Source: Shewanella corallii
GTDB taxonomy: Bacteria; Pseudomonadota; Gammaproteobacteria; Enterobacterales; Shewanellaceae
Length of the DNA: 64,000 nt
Reading direction: 5' to 3'
NCBI RefSeq assembly: GCF_023349125.1
Contig: NZ_JAKIKT010000002.1
Coordinates: forward strand, 620,001 to 684,000
Shown here: positions 10,047 to 20,838 of the stretch, in pieces
Layout: each line of letters starts with the position of its first letter
How positions within the stretch are numbered: position 1 is the stretch's first letter
Notes under the pieces: generated by a model
Told to the model about the DNA's origin: nothing
Database searches by the model: none
The model's input: only the letters and a program-made list of their open reading frames with translations
Position numbers and translations under genes: made by a program

Positions 10047-10065
10047 GGCATACCTGAGGTATGCC
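10047..10065. other. Hairpin 1 of a tandem pair
   Basis: GGCATACC-TGA-GGTATGCC is a perfect 8-bp stem with a 3-base loop, preceded by an A-run. On the minus strand the stem is followed by T-rich sequence and could terminate leftward transcription. On the plus strand it would be part of a leader of the nucleoside hydrolase. Confidence 0.55.
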
Positions 10066-10070
10066 CAAAT

Positions 10071-10098
10071 CGTTGGTCTCGCCGCCAGCAGACCAACG
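10071..10098. other. Hairpin 2 of a tandem pair
   Basis: CGTTGGTCT pairs with AGACCAACG around a 10-base loop, five bases after hairpin 1. There is no T-run on the plus strand. The pair looks like a folded RNA element about 190 bases upstream of the nucleoside hydrolase. Confidence 0.5.
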
Positions 10099-10288
10099 GG
10101 TGTCCGTTTAAGCTTAGTTCAATACCTCTTCGGTTCCAGTAAGTTACGAAAAATAAAGCATATTGCTTACTTCCACAGCAATCGTACGAGGCTTAATTAG
10201 TGGTTTGCGAACTGTCACAACAGTAGCAGGATTTATCAGATACACTGCGCCATCTCCCATCCAAAGGGACCCTACAACAGGAATAACA

Positions 10289-11260
10289 ATGACTCATAAA
10301 ATTATTCTGGATACAGACCCGGGTATCGACGATGCAATGGCGATTTTGTTTGCCGAGGCCCACCAAGATATCGAACTGATGGCGCTGACCACAGTATTTG
10401 GTAATGCCACCATCGAAAATGGAACCCGTAATGCCCTCTTCCTGAAAGAGAAGTTCAATTGCAGCTATGACGTTGCCCAGGGTGCAAGTCAGCCACTGGA
10501 GCGTCCACCAGTTGGCCCAACTGTGATTGTTCACGGAGAAACCGGTTTTGGCCATCTGCATGCCTCTGAACCGCAAACCGCAAAGGCAGATCCTCGTCCG
10601 GCACATCAGTACATTATCGACCAGCTAAAAGCTCACCCCGGCGAAATCACCCTGGTCGCCGTTGGCCCTTTGACCAACCTGGCATTGGCACTACAGGCTG
10701 ATCCTGCAATCACCAAACTGGTTAAACAGGTGGTCATTATGGGTGGTGCCTTTGGTGAACACGGACACAGAGGCAATGTGACGCCATTTGCCGAAGCTAA
10801 TATTCATGACGACCCGCACGCTGCTGATCTGGTATTCACCGCTGATTGGCCTGTGGTCATAGTTGGCCTTGATGTCACTGAAGAGAGCTTCTTCAGCAGC
10901 GAGTATCTGGATCAGCTGCGTGATGACGCAGGAGAGGTGGGCCAGTTTATTCACGATGTCAGTCGCTACTATCTGGAGTTCTATTCAGAGAAAATCGGGC
11001 TTTCAGGCTGTCATGTGCATGACCCTTCTGCCATCGCCTATGTGATCAACCCAGAACTGTTCACCCTGCGTCAGGGCCCGGTTCGGGTAGTGCTGGATGG
11101 TTGCGCCGAAGGCATGACTCTGCAGAAATTCACGGATCGCCGTCACGGTTACGATGAGTGGGAAGGCAAGCCAAAGCAATCTGTCGCGGTTGATGTGGAT
11201 GACGCCTCACTGCTGAAGCTGTATCGCGATACTATTATTGAATACAGCGCCAGACAGTAG
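10289..11260 (+). CDS. Nucleoside hydrolase (IU-NH family)
   Basis: Hydrolyses the N-glycosidic bond of ribonucleosides to ribose and free base, for salvage. The 323-residue protein has the calcium-binding signature DTDPGIDDA at its N-terminus, VAVGPLTNLALAL, VVIMGGAF with downstream EANIHDDP, and the active-site HDP in HVHDPSAIAY. The ATG at 10289 was chosen because the conserved start MTHKIILDTDPG lies there; an in-frame upstream start at 10163 adds unconserved sequence. Preference for purine or pyrimidine nucleosides cannot be decided. Confidence 0.93.
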   Translation: MTHKIILDTDPGIDDAMAILFAEAHQDIELMALTTVFGNATIENGTRNALFLKEKFNCSYDVAQGASQPLERPPVGPTVIVHGETGFGHLHASEPQTAKADPRPAHQYIIDQLKAHPGEITLVAVGPLTNLALALQADPAITKLVKQVVIMGGAFGEHGHRGNVTPFAEANIHDDPHAADLVFTADWPVVIVGLDVTEESFFSSEYLDQLRDDAGEVGQFIHDVSRYYLEFYSEKIGLSGCHVHDPSAIAYVINPELFTLRQGPVRVVLDGCAEGMTLQKFTDRRHGYDEWEGKPKQSVAVDVDDASLLKLYRDTIIEYSARQ

Positions 11261-11392
11261 CGACTTAAGCCTAATCAAAAATATCGCTGTAAATTTCACC
11301 AAAAGCAGTGAAATCCTCCATATTGAGCGGCTATACTGGCTGCTCAATATTTACCTGCCACACCTTATTCGGTGTTGGCTGCGGAGGTTGAT

Positions 11393-11701
11393 ATGCCAAA
11401 GCTTAAAAAACTCGCGTTAGCACTTCCCCTCACTCTGCTCATCCCTTTTTTCACGGCGGCTGCAAATGCAGATGCCAGCACTCAATCAAGTGACGACTTA
11501 AGGACTCATGTCGTTTCTGATGCCACCAAACGCAAAGGTGAACAGCAACATCTTAAAGAGTTAGCTGAAGCTAAAGGGCAGAAGAAAGAAGATGTTCTGG
11601 CTCATGACGAACACAGACGTAAAGGCGAACAGCAGCACCTGAGAGAACTGCACGAGTCCAGGAAGGGCGCCAAAATCAAACCGCCCAAAAAAGACGAGTG
11701 A
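11393..11701 (+). CDS. Small secreted, charged repeat protein
   Basis: A 102-residue protein I do not recognise. Residues 1-27 form a clear Sec signal peptide ending near AANADA. The mature part is very rich in Lys, Glu, His and Gln. It contains the segment RKGEQQHLKEL and, about 34 residues later, RKGEQQHLREL, an internal duplication likely to be helical. GGAGG precedes the ATG at 11393. It stands alone between the nucleoside hydrolase and a LysE gene. It could bind metal or nucleic acid, but that is speculation. Confidence 0.75.
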   Translation: MPKLKKLALALPLTLLIPFFTAAANADASTQSSDDLRTHVVSDATKRKGEQQHLKELAEAKGQKKEDVLAHDEHRRKGEQQHLRELHESRKGAKIKPPKKDE

Positions 11702-11742
11702 CAAATCTGCCTGCGCTGGCAAATAGACAGCAGTAAAACAGT

Positions 11743-11782
11743 AAAAAGGCGCTCTATGCACATCAAGCAAAGGGCGCCTTTT
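11743..11782. terminator. Bidirectional terminator
   Basis: AAAAGGCGC and GCGCCTTTT pair across a long loop between the small secreted protein gene (+) and the LysE gene (-). Confidence 0.7.
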
Positions 11783-11805
11783 CGACTTTCTGGAGGATTG
11801 TTGAA

Positions 11806-12453
11806 CTAAGCGACCTGAGCCGTAACCTGAGATGTCAGCAGCCAAACTGACAACAAAATAAATACGGCGCCCATCACCTTGTTCTGCCAAACCCGGAAAC
11901 CGGGATGGCTGAGCAACGCCTGCCCCAAAGACCCCACCGCAGCGACGAGCAAGAGGTTAAAGGTGAGACCGGCGACATTAAGCAGCAAACCAAGCGCCAA
12001 CATCTGCTCACAGGATGATGCGCTAATATTGGATGACACAAACTGAGGTAGAAACAGCACAAAGAACATCAGTGCCTTGGGGTTAAGCAGGTTGCTAATC
12101 ACAGCCTGACGATATAACTGCTTGCCCAGGTTTTTTTGCGCTTCCGGTGTTTTGGCTTCGCCGCCGTCTTTGGTTCTGAGGCAACCCCATCCCATCCATG
12201 CCAGATAAGCTGCGCCAATATACTTAAGCGCTTCCAGTGCCAGTGGGCTCATGGCTACCAGAGCAGACACCCCCATCGCCGCCAACAAGGTCAGAATAAT
12301 GCCGGAAGTCGCGTTGCCAATACTGGCCCAAACACCCACACGACGACCATAACTGAGGCTGGCTGAAGTGATCAGCAGCATATCAGGGCCAGGGATCAGC
12401 AAAAGTGCCAAAATAGCAGTCAGGTAAAGGGGTAATACAGATAGGTCGATCAT
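11806..12453 (-). CDS. LysE/RhtB-family amino-acid exporter
   Basis: A 215-residue inner-membrane protein with about six hydrophobic helices and the family hallmark LLIPGPDMLL near the N-terminus. KYIGAAYLAWMGW and SNLLNPKALMFFVLFLPQF follow at the expected places. Family members export lysine, homoserine, threonine or related amino acids. The substrate is not determined here and no divergent LysR regulator is adjacent. Confidence 0.9.
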   Translation of the reverse strand: MIDLSVLPLYLTAILALLLIPGPDMLLITSASLSYGRRVGVWASIGNATSGIILTLLAAMGVSALVAMSPLALEALKYIGAAYLAWMGWGCLRTKDGGEAKTPEAQKNLGKQLYRQAVISNLLNPKALMFFVLFLPQFVSSNISASSCEQMLALGLLLNVAGLTFNLLLVAAVGSLGQALLSHPGFRVWQNKVMGAVFILLSVWLLTSQVTAQVA

Positions 12454-12627
12454 TTACAGCACAACATGAGCAAAATTCAGGTGGCGGATTGTAGAGATAA
12501 TTCAGCAACAACTCCACGCCACATTGAACTTTTGTGAGCTGACAAATGGACACAGGAGTTGCCAGCAACAACACCTGATGCAGACCGAAGCCCATGCACT
12601 TATAAAAAGGTTGCAGGAAAACAAAAG

Positions 12628-12653
12628 AAGAAGGCCGCTAATGCGGCCTTCTT
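12628..12653 (-). terminator. carB terminator
   Basis: AAGAAGGCCGC-TAAT-GCGGCCTTCTT is a perfect 11-bp stem followed on the minus strand by TTTTGTTTT, 24 bases past the carB stop. Confidence 0.92.
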
Positions 12654-12676
12654 AGTTATTGGTTAATTCCTTTGAA

Positions 12677-15600
12677 TTAGCCCTTGGCTATACGCTCATG
12701 CAGTTCCTGAACTGAGTTCACCTTGCTACGGTCATCATTGGTTGATGCCATACAGGTTGCGAACGCCGCGTTCAGAGTGGTGGTGTACTGCACCTTGTAG
12801 CGCAGTGCGCCGCCACGCAGCTGACGGGAGTCCTCAATAGCCTGACGACCTTCAGTGGTGTTGACGATATAGGTGTACTCACCATTCTTGATGCGGTCCA
12901 GAATGTGTGGACGACCTTCATGTACCTTGTTCACCAGACGCGGGTTGATACCGGCTTCACCCAGTACCACTGCGGTACCATGGGTGGCATCCAGCTCATA
13001 GCCCAGCTCGGCCAGCTTGGCAGCCAGGTCAGCTACACGGCCCTTGTCACTGTCACGTACAGACAGCAGGGCGCGGCCCTTCTTAGGAATGTCCTTAACA
13101 GAACCCAGCAGCGCCTTGGCATAAGCTTCAGCAAAGGTGTCACCTACACCCATAACCTCACCGGTAGAGCGCATTTCAGGACCAAGCAGCGGGTCAACGC
13201 CCGGGAACTTGTTGAATGGCAGTACCACTTCTTTCACTGAGTAGTATGGTGGGATAACTTCTTCGGTGAACTGCTGTTCAATCAGAGATTTACCAACCAT
13301 CACACGGGCAGCAATCTTGGCCAGTGGCACACCGGTCGCCTTGGACACAAATGGCACGGTACGGGCAGCACGTGGGTTAACTTCAATCATATAGATTTCG
13401 TTATTCTTCACCGCGAACTGTACGTTCATCAGACCCACAACACCCAGCTCGAAGGCCAACTTGCGAACCTGCTCGCGCATCTCATCCTGGATCTGCTTGC
13501 TCAGGGTGTATGGAGGCAAAGAACAACCAGAGTCACCTGAGTGAACCCCCGCCTGCTCAATGTGCTCCATGATGGCGCCAACCACCACAGTCTTGCCATC
13601 ACATACTGCATCGATATCCACCTCAGTGGCATCGTCCAGGAAGCGGTCCAGCAGTACCGGAGACGCGTTGGACACGCTTACCGCTTCGTTGAAGTAGCGG
13701 CGCAGATCCTGCTCGTCATACACGATTTCCATGGCGCGGCCACCCAGTACATAGGATGGACGAACAACCAGTGGGTAACCGATACGTTCAGCGGACAGCA
13801 CCGCACCTTCAACTGTGGTTACGGTATCGTTCTCAGGCTGCTTCAGACCCAGACGCTGCACTGCGTGCTGGAAACGCTCACGGTCTTCAGCGCGGTCAAT
13901 GGCATCAGGGCTGGTACCGATAACCGGTACGCCAGCGGCTTCCAGAGCGCGGGCCAGTTTCAGTGGCGTTTGACCACCGTACTGCACGATAACGCCCTTT
14001 GGCTGCTCAACGCGTACGATTTCAAGTACGTCTTCCAGAGTTACCGGCTCGAAGTACAGACGGTCGGAAGTGTCATAGTCGGTGGATACTGTCTCTGGGT
14101 TACAGTTAACCATAATGGTTTCGTAACCATCTTCGCGCAGTGCTAGGGCAGCGTGAACACAGCAGTAATCGAACTCAATACCCTGACCAATACGGTTTGG
14201 ACCGCCACCCAGTACCATGATCTTGTCACGGGTAGATGGGTTGGCCTCACACTCTTCCTCATAGGTAGAGTACATGTAAGCGGTATCGGTAGAGAACTCA
14301 GCAGCACAGGTGTCTACACGCTTGTAAACCGGGAAGATTTCATAGCGATGGCGGGCCTTGCGCAGTTCGTTTTCGCTGATACCCAGCAGCTCTGCCAAAC
14401 GCGCATCGGCAAAGCCTTTACGCTTCAGCTGACGCAGCAGGTCGGCATCCAGGTTAGCCCAACCCAGTTCACGAACCTTGTTCTCAGACTTAATCAGGTC
14501 TTCAATCTGTACCAGGAACCAGGGGTCAATATTGGTCAGCTTAAAGATGGCGTCCATAGACAAACCGGCACGGAAAGCGTCAGCGATGTACCAGATACGA
14601 TCCGCACCCGGCTCTTTCAGCTCATGGCGGATTTTCTGCAGGGCATCAGCTTCTTCGACATCAACCACTGGGTCCAGACCGTTACGGCCTACTTCCAGAC
14701 CGCGCAAAGCTTTCTGCAGAGACTCCTGGAAGGTACGACCAATCGCCATCACCTCACCCACAGACTTCATCTGAGTGGTCAGACGGTCGTTGGAACCGGC
14801 AAACTTTTCGAAGTTGAAACGTGGAACCTTGGTCACAACATAGTCGATAGCAGGTTCGAAAGAGGCTGGGGTCTTACCGCCTGTGATGTCGTTGGACAGT
14901 TCGTCCAGGGTGAAGCCTACTGCCAGCTTGGCCGCAATCTTGGCAATCGGGAAACCGGTTGCTTTGGAGGCCAGTGCAGATGAACGGGATACACGTGGGT
15001 TCATCTCGATGATAACCATACGGCCTGTCTTCGGGTTAATACCGAATTGAACGTTGGAACCACCGGTTTCTACGCCGATTTCACGCAATACCGCCATGGA
15101 GGCGTTACGCATGATCTGGTATTCCTTGTCGGTCAGCGTCTGAGCTGGCGCCACAGTGATAGAGTCACCGGTGTGAACGCCCATAGGATCGAAGTTTTCG
15201 ATGGCACACACGATAATGCAGTTATCGTTGCGGTCACGAACCACTTCCATCTCGTACTCTTTCCAGCCGATCAGGGATTCGTCAATCAGCAGCTCATTGG
15301 TCGGAGACAAATCCAGACCACGGCTACAGATCTCTTCAAACTCTTCCTTGTTGTAAGCGATACCGCCGCCTGAGCCACCCATGGTGAAAGATGGACGGAT
15401 GATACATGGGAAGCCCACTTCATCCAGCACGCCATAGGCTTCTTCCATAGTGTGGGCGATACCGGCACGAGGACATTCCAGGCCGATAGATTTCATAGCC
15501 ACGTCGAAACGTGAGCGGTCTTCTGCTTTGTCGATAGCATCGGCAGTGGCACCGATCATCTCAACATTGAACTCAGCCAGTACGCCCTGACGTTCCAGTT

Positions 15601-15901
15601 CCAGTGCGCAGTTCAGTGCAGTCTGGCCGCCCATGGTAGGCAGAATCGCGTCTGGACGCTCTTTGGCGATAATGTTGCGCACCACTTCCCAGTGAATTGG
15701 CTCGATGTAAGTGGCATCGGCCATTTCCGGGTCGGTCATGATGGTGGCTGGGTTGGAGTTCACCAGAATGACACGGTAACCTTCTTCGCGCAGGGCTTTA
15801 CAGGCCTGAGCACCTGAGTAGTCAAACTCACAGGCCTGACCGATAACAATCGGACCGGCACCCAGGATAAGGATACTTTGTATGTCTGTACGTTTTGGCA
15901 T
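12677..15901 (-). CDS. carB: Carbamoyl-phosphate synthase large subunit
   Basis: Makes carbamoyl phosphate from bicarbonate, ATP and glutamine-derived ammonia, feeding arginine and pyrimidine synthesis. The 1074-residue protein (E. coli 1073) has two homologous ATP-grasp halves. The first begins with [22 protein letters not shown] and the second, past residue 550, with [20 protein letters not shown]. Each has the EVNPR-type metal motif ([40 protein letters not shown]), and the C-terminus is an MGS-like allosteric domain. It follows carA by 26 bases and ends in a terminator. Confidence 0.98.
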   Translation of the reverse strand: MPKRTDIQSILILGAGPIVIGQACEFDYSGAQACKALREEGYRVILVNSNPATIMTDPEMADATYIEPIHWEVVRNIIAKERPDAILPTMGGQTALNCALELERQGVLAEFNVEMIGATADAIDKAEDRSRFDVAMKSIGLECPRAGIAHTMEEAYGVLDEVGFPCIIRPSFTMGGSGGGIAYNKEEFEEICSRGLDLSPTNELLIDESLIGWKEYEMEVVRDRNDNCIIVCAIENFDPMGVHTGDSITVAPAQTLTDKEYQIMRNASMAVLREIGVETGGSNVQFGINPKTGRMVIIEMNPRVSRSSALASKATGFPIAKIAAKLAVGFTLDELSNDITGGKTPASFEPAIDYVVTKVPRFNFEKFAGSNDRLTTQMKSVGEVMAIGRTFQESLQKALRGLEVGRNGLDPVVDVEEADALQKIRHELKEPGADRIWYIADAFRAGLSMDAIFKLTNIDPWFLVQIEDLIKSENKVRELGWANLDADLLRQLKRKGFADARLAELLGISENELRKARHRYEIFPVYKRVDTCAAEFSTDTAYMYSTYEEECEANPSTRDKIMVLGGGPNRIGQGIEFDYCCVHAALALREDGYETIMVNCNPETVSTDYDTSDRLYFEPVTLEDVLEIVRVEQPKGVIVQYGGQTPLKLARALEAAGVPVIGTSPDAIDRAEDRERFQHAVQRLGLKQPENDTVTTVEGAVLSAERIGYPLVVRPSYVLGGRAMEIVYDEQDLRRYFNEAVSVSNASPVLLDRFLDDATEVDIDAVCDGKTVVVGAIMEHIEQAGVHSGDSGCSLPPYTLSKQIQDEMREQVRKLAFELGVVGLMNVQFAVKNNEIYMIEVNPRAARTVPFVSKATGVPLAKIAARVMVGKSLIEQQFTEEVIPPYYSVKEVVLPFNKFPGVDPLLGPEMRSTGEVMGVGDTFAEAYAKALLGSVKDIPKKGRALLSVRDSDKGRVADLAAKLAELGYELDATHGTAVVLGEAGINPRLVNKVHEGRPHILDRIKNGEYTYIVNTTEGRQAIEDSRQLRGGALRYKVQYTTTLNAAFATCMASTNDDRSKVNSVQELHERIAKG

Positions 15902-15927
15902 GGCTTACTTCTCTGCTCCGAATTCTG

Positions 15928-17073
15928 TTACTTGGCGGTCTGACGATATTGCTCAATCAGTTCGATAAAGTGGTCGAACAAAGGTGCACAATCGTGTGGG
16001 CCCGGGCTCGCTTCAGGATGTCCCTGGAAGCTGAACGCTGGCTTGTCGGTCAGGTGAATACCCTGCAGTGAGCCATCGAACAAGGACTTGTGAGTCACCT
16101 TGATGTTGGCTGGCAGTGTTGCCTCATCAGCAGCAAAACCGTGGTTCTGGCTGGTGATCATCACAGTGCCTTTTTCGATATCGCCCACCGGGTGGTTTGC
16201 ACCATGGTGACCGAACTTCATCTTCAGAGTCTGTGCACCGCTGGCCAGAGCCAGTAGCTGATGACCCAGACAGATACCGAAAACAGGGATGTCGGTAGTC
16301 AGGATTTCCTGAATCGCTGCGATAGCGTAGTCACATGGCGCCGGGTCACCTGGGCCATTGGACAGAAACACACCGTCAGGATTCATCGCCAGTACTTCAC
16401 TGGCAGGAGTTTGCGCAGGGACTACAGTGACATCACAGCCACGGTCAACCAGCATGCGCAAAATATTGGTTTTTACGCCATAGTCGTAAGCCACGACTTT
16501 GAACTTAAGCTCTTCGGCAGGTGTGTCTGAAGGCAGACCACCTTCCAGACGCCAGCTTCCTTTGCGCCACTGATAGGTCGACTCAGTGGTCACTTCCTTG
16601 GCCAGGTCCATCCCTTTCAGACCAGGGAATGCACGGGCAGCTTCCAGTGCTTTGGCTTCATCCATATCACCCACCAGGATACAACCTGCCTGAGCACCTT
16701 TCTCACGCAGAATGCGGGTCAGGCGACGGGTGTCAATGTCTGCAATACCAACTATGTTGTTGGACTTCAGATAGTCACTGAGGGATTGTTCATTGCGGAA
16801 GTTACTGGCGAGAAGAGGAAGATCCCGGATGATCAGACCACAGGCATGAACGCTGTTGGATTCTGTATCTTCTGAATTGGTACCGGTATTACCAATATGT
16901 GGGTAGGTTAAAGTAACGATTTGGCGAGAATAGGAAGGATCAGTCAGAATTTCTTGATACCCTGTCATCGAAGTGTTAAAAACAACTTCTCCAACGGCGA
17001 TTCCATTCGCTCCAATTGCGGTACCTCTGAAAACGGATCCATCTTCGAGTACGAGTAAGGCAGACTGTGTCAA
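15928..17073 (-). CDS. carA: Carbamoyl-phosphate synthase small subunit
   Basis: Glutaminase subunit that hydrolyses glutamine and passes ammonia to CarB. The 381-residue product has the CPSase small-chain N-terminal domain ([20 protein letters not shown]) and a class-I amidotransferase domain with nucleophile loop [11 protein letters not shown] and the His/Glu pair in [11 protein letters not shown]. The start is TTG at 17073, since GGAGG lies five bases upstream and this gives nearly the E. coli length (382); the ATG at 17097 is upstream of that ribosome site. The upstream region carries two candidate promoters. Confidence 0.97.
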   Translation of the reverse strand: MTQSALLVLEDGSVFRGTAIGANGIAVGEVVFNTSMTGYQEILTDPSYSRQIVTLTYPHIGNTGTNSEDTESNSVHACGLIIRDLPLLASNFRNEQSLSDYLKSNNIVGIADIDTRRLTRILREKGAQAGCILVGDMDEAKALEAARAFPGLKGMDLAKEVTTESTYQWRKGSWRLEGGLPSDTPAEELKFKVVAYDYGVKTNILRMLVDRGCDVTVVPAQTPASEVLAMNPDGVFLSNGPGDPAPCDYAIAAIQEILTTDIPVFGICLGHQLLALASGAQTLKMKFGHHGANHPVGDIEKGTVMITSQNHGFAADEATLPANIKVTHKSLFDGSLQGIHLTDKPAFSFQGHPEASPGPHDCAPLFDHFIELIEQYRQTAK

Positions 17074-17097
17074 CGCGACCTCCGAAAGACAAGCCAC

Positions 17098-17176
17098 TGA
17101 AAATTGAATTTATTTGTATAGTTAAATTACCAAATTCCGCTTAATTTCGAAATTTTGACAAATTCCGAGGATTATA
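17098..17176 (-). promoter_or_regulatory. carAB upstream region, two candidate promoters
   Basis: Reading leftward, a perfect -10 TATAAT lies at 17171-17176 with a weak -35 about 18 bases before it. A second, AT-rich promoter-like region with CTATACA lies nearer the gene at about 17114-17121. The second overlaps TGAATTTATTTGTATA, a poor match to an ArgR box half. Paired pyrimidine- and arginine-controlled promoters are known for E. coli carAB; equivalence here is inferred. Confidence 0.45.
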
Positions 17177-17231
17177 CCTTGGGGATTAGAACCCGTCTAC
17201 ACCCAAGCTTTCTATTCTGAAAAAAAATTCC

Positions 17232-17256
17232 AAAAAAAACCGCCTTGCGGCGGCTT
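17232..17256 (-). terminator. dapB terminator
   Basis: On the minus strand GCCGCC-GCAA-GGCGGT is followed by eight T residues, immediately after the dapB stop. It separates dapB from carAB transcriptionally. Confidence 0.9.
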
Positions 17257-17259
17257 TCA

Positions 17260-18168
<909 letters not shown>

Positions 18169-18230
18169 CTATACTTGACCAGATTTCAGCGTTTTAAGGC
18201 TTACGTCAGTGCCAGGCGGATTCCGGGCAT

Positions 18231-18260
18231 AAAAAAACGCCGGCAGTGCCGACGTTTTTA
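18231..18260 (-). terminator. fklB terminator
   Basis: AACGTCGGCA pairs with TGCCGGCGTT on the minus strand, allowing one G-T pair, and is followed by T residues. It begins just after the fklB stop. Confidence 0.85.
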
Positions 18261-18281
18261 TAAGTAATAGCATCAATCCAA

Positions 18282-18899
18282 TTACAGGATATCCAGCAGC
18301 TCTACTTCAAATACCAGTGCAGAGTATGGAGGGATAGATGCACCGGCACCACGCTCGCCATAGGCCAGGTGCTGAGGTACATACAGCTTCCACTTGGAGC
18401 CAGCAGGCATCAGCTGCAGGGCTTCAGTCCAACCAGCGATTACACCGGATACAGGGAATTCAGCAGGCTGATCACGAACAACGGAACTGTCGAACACATC
18501 ACCATTGATGAAAGTACCATGATAGTGAGTGCGTACAGTGTCATTGTAGGTAGGCTTGGCACCGTTACCTTCAGTGATGATTTCGTACTGCAGACCTGAT
18601 TCAGTGGTGAATACACCGTCACGCTTTGCGTTGTCAGCCAGGAAAGCTTCGCCTTCAGCAGATGCAGCTGCAGCCGCTTCTTCCTGTGCCTTTTGCAGAC
18701 GCTGACTGATTTCAGTGAAAGCAATCTGCATATCCTGCATGGATACTGCACTATCTTTGCCGTCGAACGCATCAGCCAAACCGGCTTGTACTGCAGCGAT
18801 ATCGATACCTTCGAAAGAGTTGGCTTTCAGCTGCTCACCCATTTGGCGACCTACACCATAGCTGGCGTGCTGTTCTACGGTAGAGAACTTCTCAGACAT
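18282..18899 (-). CDS. fklB: FKBP-type peptidyl-prolyl isomerase FklB
   Basis: A 205-residue prolyl cis-trans isomerase and folding helper, close in length to E. coli FklB (206). The N-terminal helical dimerisation domain (VEQHASYGVGRQMGEQL) is joined by a long charged helix to a C-terminal FKBP domain with VRTHYHGTFINGDVFDSS, AGWTEALQLMPAGSKW and YGERGAGASIPPYSALVFEV. There is no signal peptide, so it is cytosolic. The ATG at 18899 gives the conserved N-terminus MSEKFSTVEQ; upstream in-frame codons are not conserved. Confidence 0.95.
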   Translation of the reverse strand: MSEKFSTVEQHASYGVGRQMGEQLKANSFEGIDIAAVQAGLADAFDGKDSAVSMQDMQIAFTEISQRLQKAQEEAAAAASAEGEAFLADNAKRDGVFTTESGLQYEIITEGNGAKPTYNDTVRTHYHGTFINGDVFDSSVVRDQPAEFPVSGVIAGWTEALQLMPAGSKWKLYVPQHLAYGERGAGASIPPYSALVFEVELLDIL

Positions 18900-18996
18900 A
18901 ATCAGGTTACTCTTGGTTAGTGATAATTTATGCGGCGGGCATTGTAACATAGTGCATTACGCAACGCCCTGCCATAACAGGGTAATTTCTGAGCAC

Positions 18997-19806
18997 TTAC
19001 CTCGGGCGACACTCACGTATCCCGTCTTCCCTGGCCTGTTGATAGGCTGGCATTACATGGGGAATTTGCTCGTTAAGCTCCTCTATACGACTGCCGTGGG
19101 ATGGGTGAGTTGAGAGTATTTCCATGGGCTGACTGCCGGGCGCCCTGGCCATATTTTGCCACAGACTGACTGCTGCCCTGGGGTCAAATCCGGCTTTGGC
19201 CATCAGCACCAGCCCGACCACATCCGCCTCTGTCTCTTGATCACGGCTAAACGGCAGAGTAATACCCACTTCAGCGCCCAGGCCCAACGCGGCCATCACC
19301 ATATCCCTATGCTCGACTTCGCCCATATCCAGAGCAAAATCCACCGCCTTAAGGCCAAAATTTTTCATCTCGGAACGGGAAGCCTGTTCGTTACCGTGAC
19401 TGGACAGAACATGAGCCACTTCATGACCTATCACAGCGGCCAGTTCATCCGGCGTGTGGGCCAGATTAAGCATGCCGGTATACACACCAATAAAGCCACC
19501 GGGCAGCGCAAAGGCATTGACCTGAGGCGAGTCAAACAGCACGACTTCCCAGTGCTTATGACGGGTATCGCCCGCCTGCTTGACGATACGCTGAGTAATA
19601 CAGTTGACGTAGGCGTTCAGCTGGGGATTGCGGTTAATGGGCAGACTTTGCTTCATTTGCGCAAAGCTCGCCTCTCCCATCTGTGCCATATCAGATTCGG
19701 AAAACAGTAGCGTCTGGCTACGCCCGGTTGGGGAGGTATGGGTATCGCAGCCACTCAATAAAGTGGCCGCCAGTGACAATACAAACGCAGGAATAAACTT
19801 CTTCAT
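18997..19806 (-). CDS. M48-family metalloprotease lipoprotein, copy 2
   Basis: A 269-residue periplasmic zinc protease of the LoiP/YggG type, probably anchored to the outer membrane. The signal peptide ends in a lipobox LLSGC with cysteine at about 20. The zinc motif HEVAHVLSSH is followed by the downstream glutamate in DQETEADVVGL. The ATG at 19806 is chosen to place the lipoprotein signal at the N-terminus; the ribosome site is weak. It lies 91 bases after a closely related M48 gene, so the two arose by tandem duplication. Confidence 0.9.
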   Translation of the reverse strand: MKKFIPAFVLSLAATLLSGCDTHTSPTGRSQTLLFSESDMAQMGEASFAQMKQSLPINRNPQLNAYVNCITQRIVKQAGDTRHKHWEVVLFDSPQVNAFALPGGFIGVYTGMLNLAHTPDELAAVIGHEVAHVLSSHGNEQASRSEMKNFGLKAVDFALDMGEVEHRDMVMAALGLGAEVGITLPFSRDQETEADVVGLVLMAKAGFDPRAAVSLWQNMARAPGSQPMEILSTHPSHGSRIEELNEQIPHVMPAYQQAREDGIRECRPR

Positions 19807-19897
19807 AGGCAAATAAACAGCATTCGATGACAACAGTGCTTATTTACCTATATGTGGGCAGCAAATGAATTATCCAATGACATTGGGCCAGGTTTAA

Positions 19898-20698
19898 TTA
19901 TTTTTGCTTGCTGCAGGTTGGCCAATTCATCGCTTTGGCCGCCTGATAATATTGTTGAGCCGATTGCTGTTGAGCGGTCAGCTCATTAATACGGGTACTG
20001 TGAGAGGGATGAGTGGACAGCATTTCGGGTGGTGCACCTTCACTGGCTTTGGCCATATTGTGCCAAAGGTCTACAGAAGCGGCCGGGTCAAAGCCGGCTC
20101 TGGCCATCAGTTCAACGCCCATAATATCTGCTTCAGTTTCCTGCTCTCTGCCATAGGGCAAAGTGAAAAACACATTGGTGCCCAATGCTGCCAACTGGGT
20201 AATCGTGCCGGCACTTTCAACACCATAGGCAGCAAGGCCAATATTCAGTATTTGCAGCCCGGTTCCCGTCAGCTCAGAGCGGGACACCTTTTCATTACTG
20301 TGGCGAGCCAGTACGTGCGCCACCTCGTGCCCCATGACCGCGGCCAATTGGTCCTCGTTTTGGGCGACATTCAGCATGCCGGTGTAAACCCCTATATATC
20401 CCCCTGGCAAGGCAAAGGCGTTCACCTGAGGAGAGTCAAACAGTACCACTTCCCATTGCTGAGCAGGCAGCACTCCGGTAATTCTGTCAGCGATGCAATT
20501 CACATAGGCAATCCTGGCCGGATCGCGGCTGACCTTTTCCTGCTGTTTCAACTGCTCAAAAGATACCTGCCCCAACTGCGCCATTTCTGCCTCGCTGTGC
20601 ATCAGCATCTGGCTGCGTCCTGTGGGCGATTGGTGAGTGGCGCAGCCTGCCATTGTCAGGGTTAATGCCAGTGCGGCTAATTTCACAGATATCTTCAT
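19898..20698 (-). CDS. M48-family metalloprotease lipoprotein, copy 1
   Basis: A 266-residue paralogue of the downstream gene, with signal peptide and lipobox TMAGC (cysteine 19), zinc motif HEVAHVLARH and third ligand in EQETEADIMGVEL. The shared segments VVLFDSPQVNAFALPGG and GVYTGMLN identify the family, whose E. coli members (LoiP, BepA) act on outer-membrane protein quality control. It is the first of a tandem pair between fklB and dnaJ. Both copies keep the catalytic residues, so neither looks decayed. Confidence 0.9.
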   Translation of the reverse strand: MKISVKLAALALTLTMAGCATHQSPTGRSQMLMHSEAEMAQLGQVSFEQLKQQEKVSRDPARIAYVNCIADRITGVLPAQQWEVVLFDSPQVNAFALPGGYIGVYTGMLNVAQNEDQLAAVMGHEVAHVLARHSNEKVSRSELTGTGLQILNIGLAAYGVESAGTITQLAALGTNVFFTLPYGREQETEADIMGVELMARAGFDPAASVDLWHNMAKASEGAPPEMLSTHPSHSTRINELTAQQQSAQQYYQAAKAMNWPTCSKQK

Positions 20699-20774
20699 TG
20701 GTTTAGTCCGTTACAACAATGTGGATAGAGTGTAACCAATACAGACAGATAAAATCGATAGTCAGTGCAAAAGT

Positions 20775-20810
20775 AAAAAGCCCGATACTGTCACCAGTAC
20801 CGGGCTTTGT
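20775..20810 (-). terminator. dnaJ terminator
   Basis: AAAGCCCGGTACTG pairs with its complement across GTGA with one mismatch. It ends in T-rich sequence on the minus strand, 29 bases after the dnaJ stop. Confidence 0.9.
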
Positions 20811-20838
20811 TAATTCATCGTTCGACAGAGTCGGAGGA

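Larger units (their letters stand above)
9758..10288. other. 531-bp gap before the nucleoside hydrolase
   Basis: No convincing gene was found here on either strand. The main structure is a pair of adjacent strong hairpins near 10047-10098. The remainder is ordinary mixed sequence with no tRNA or known riboswitch consensus that I could recognise. Confidence 0.5.

Noticed and set aside
13541..14983. Long plus-strand frames opposite carB
   Set aside because: They lie wholly within carB, lack ribosome sites and resemble no protein family.
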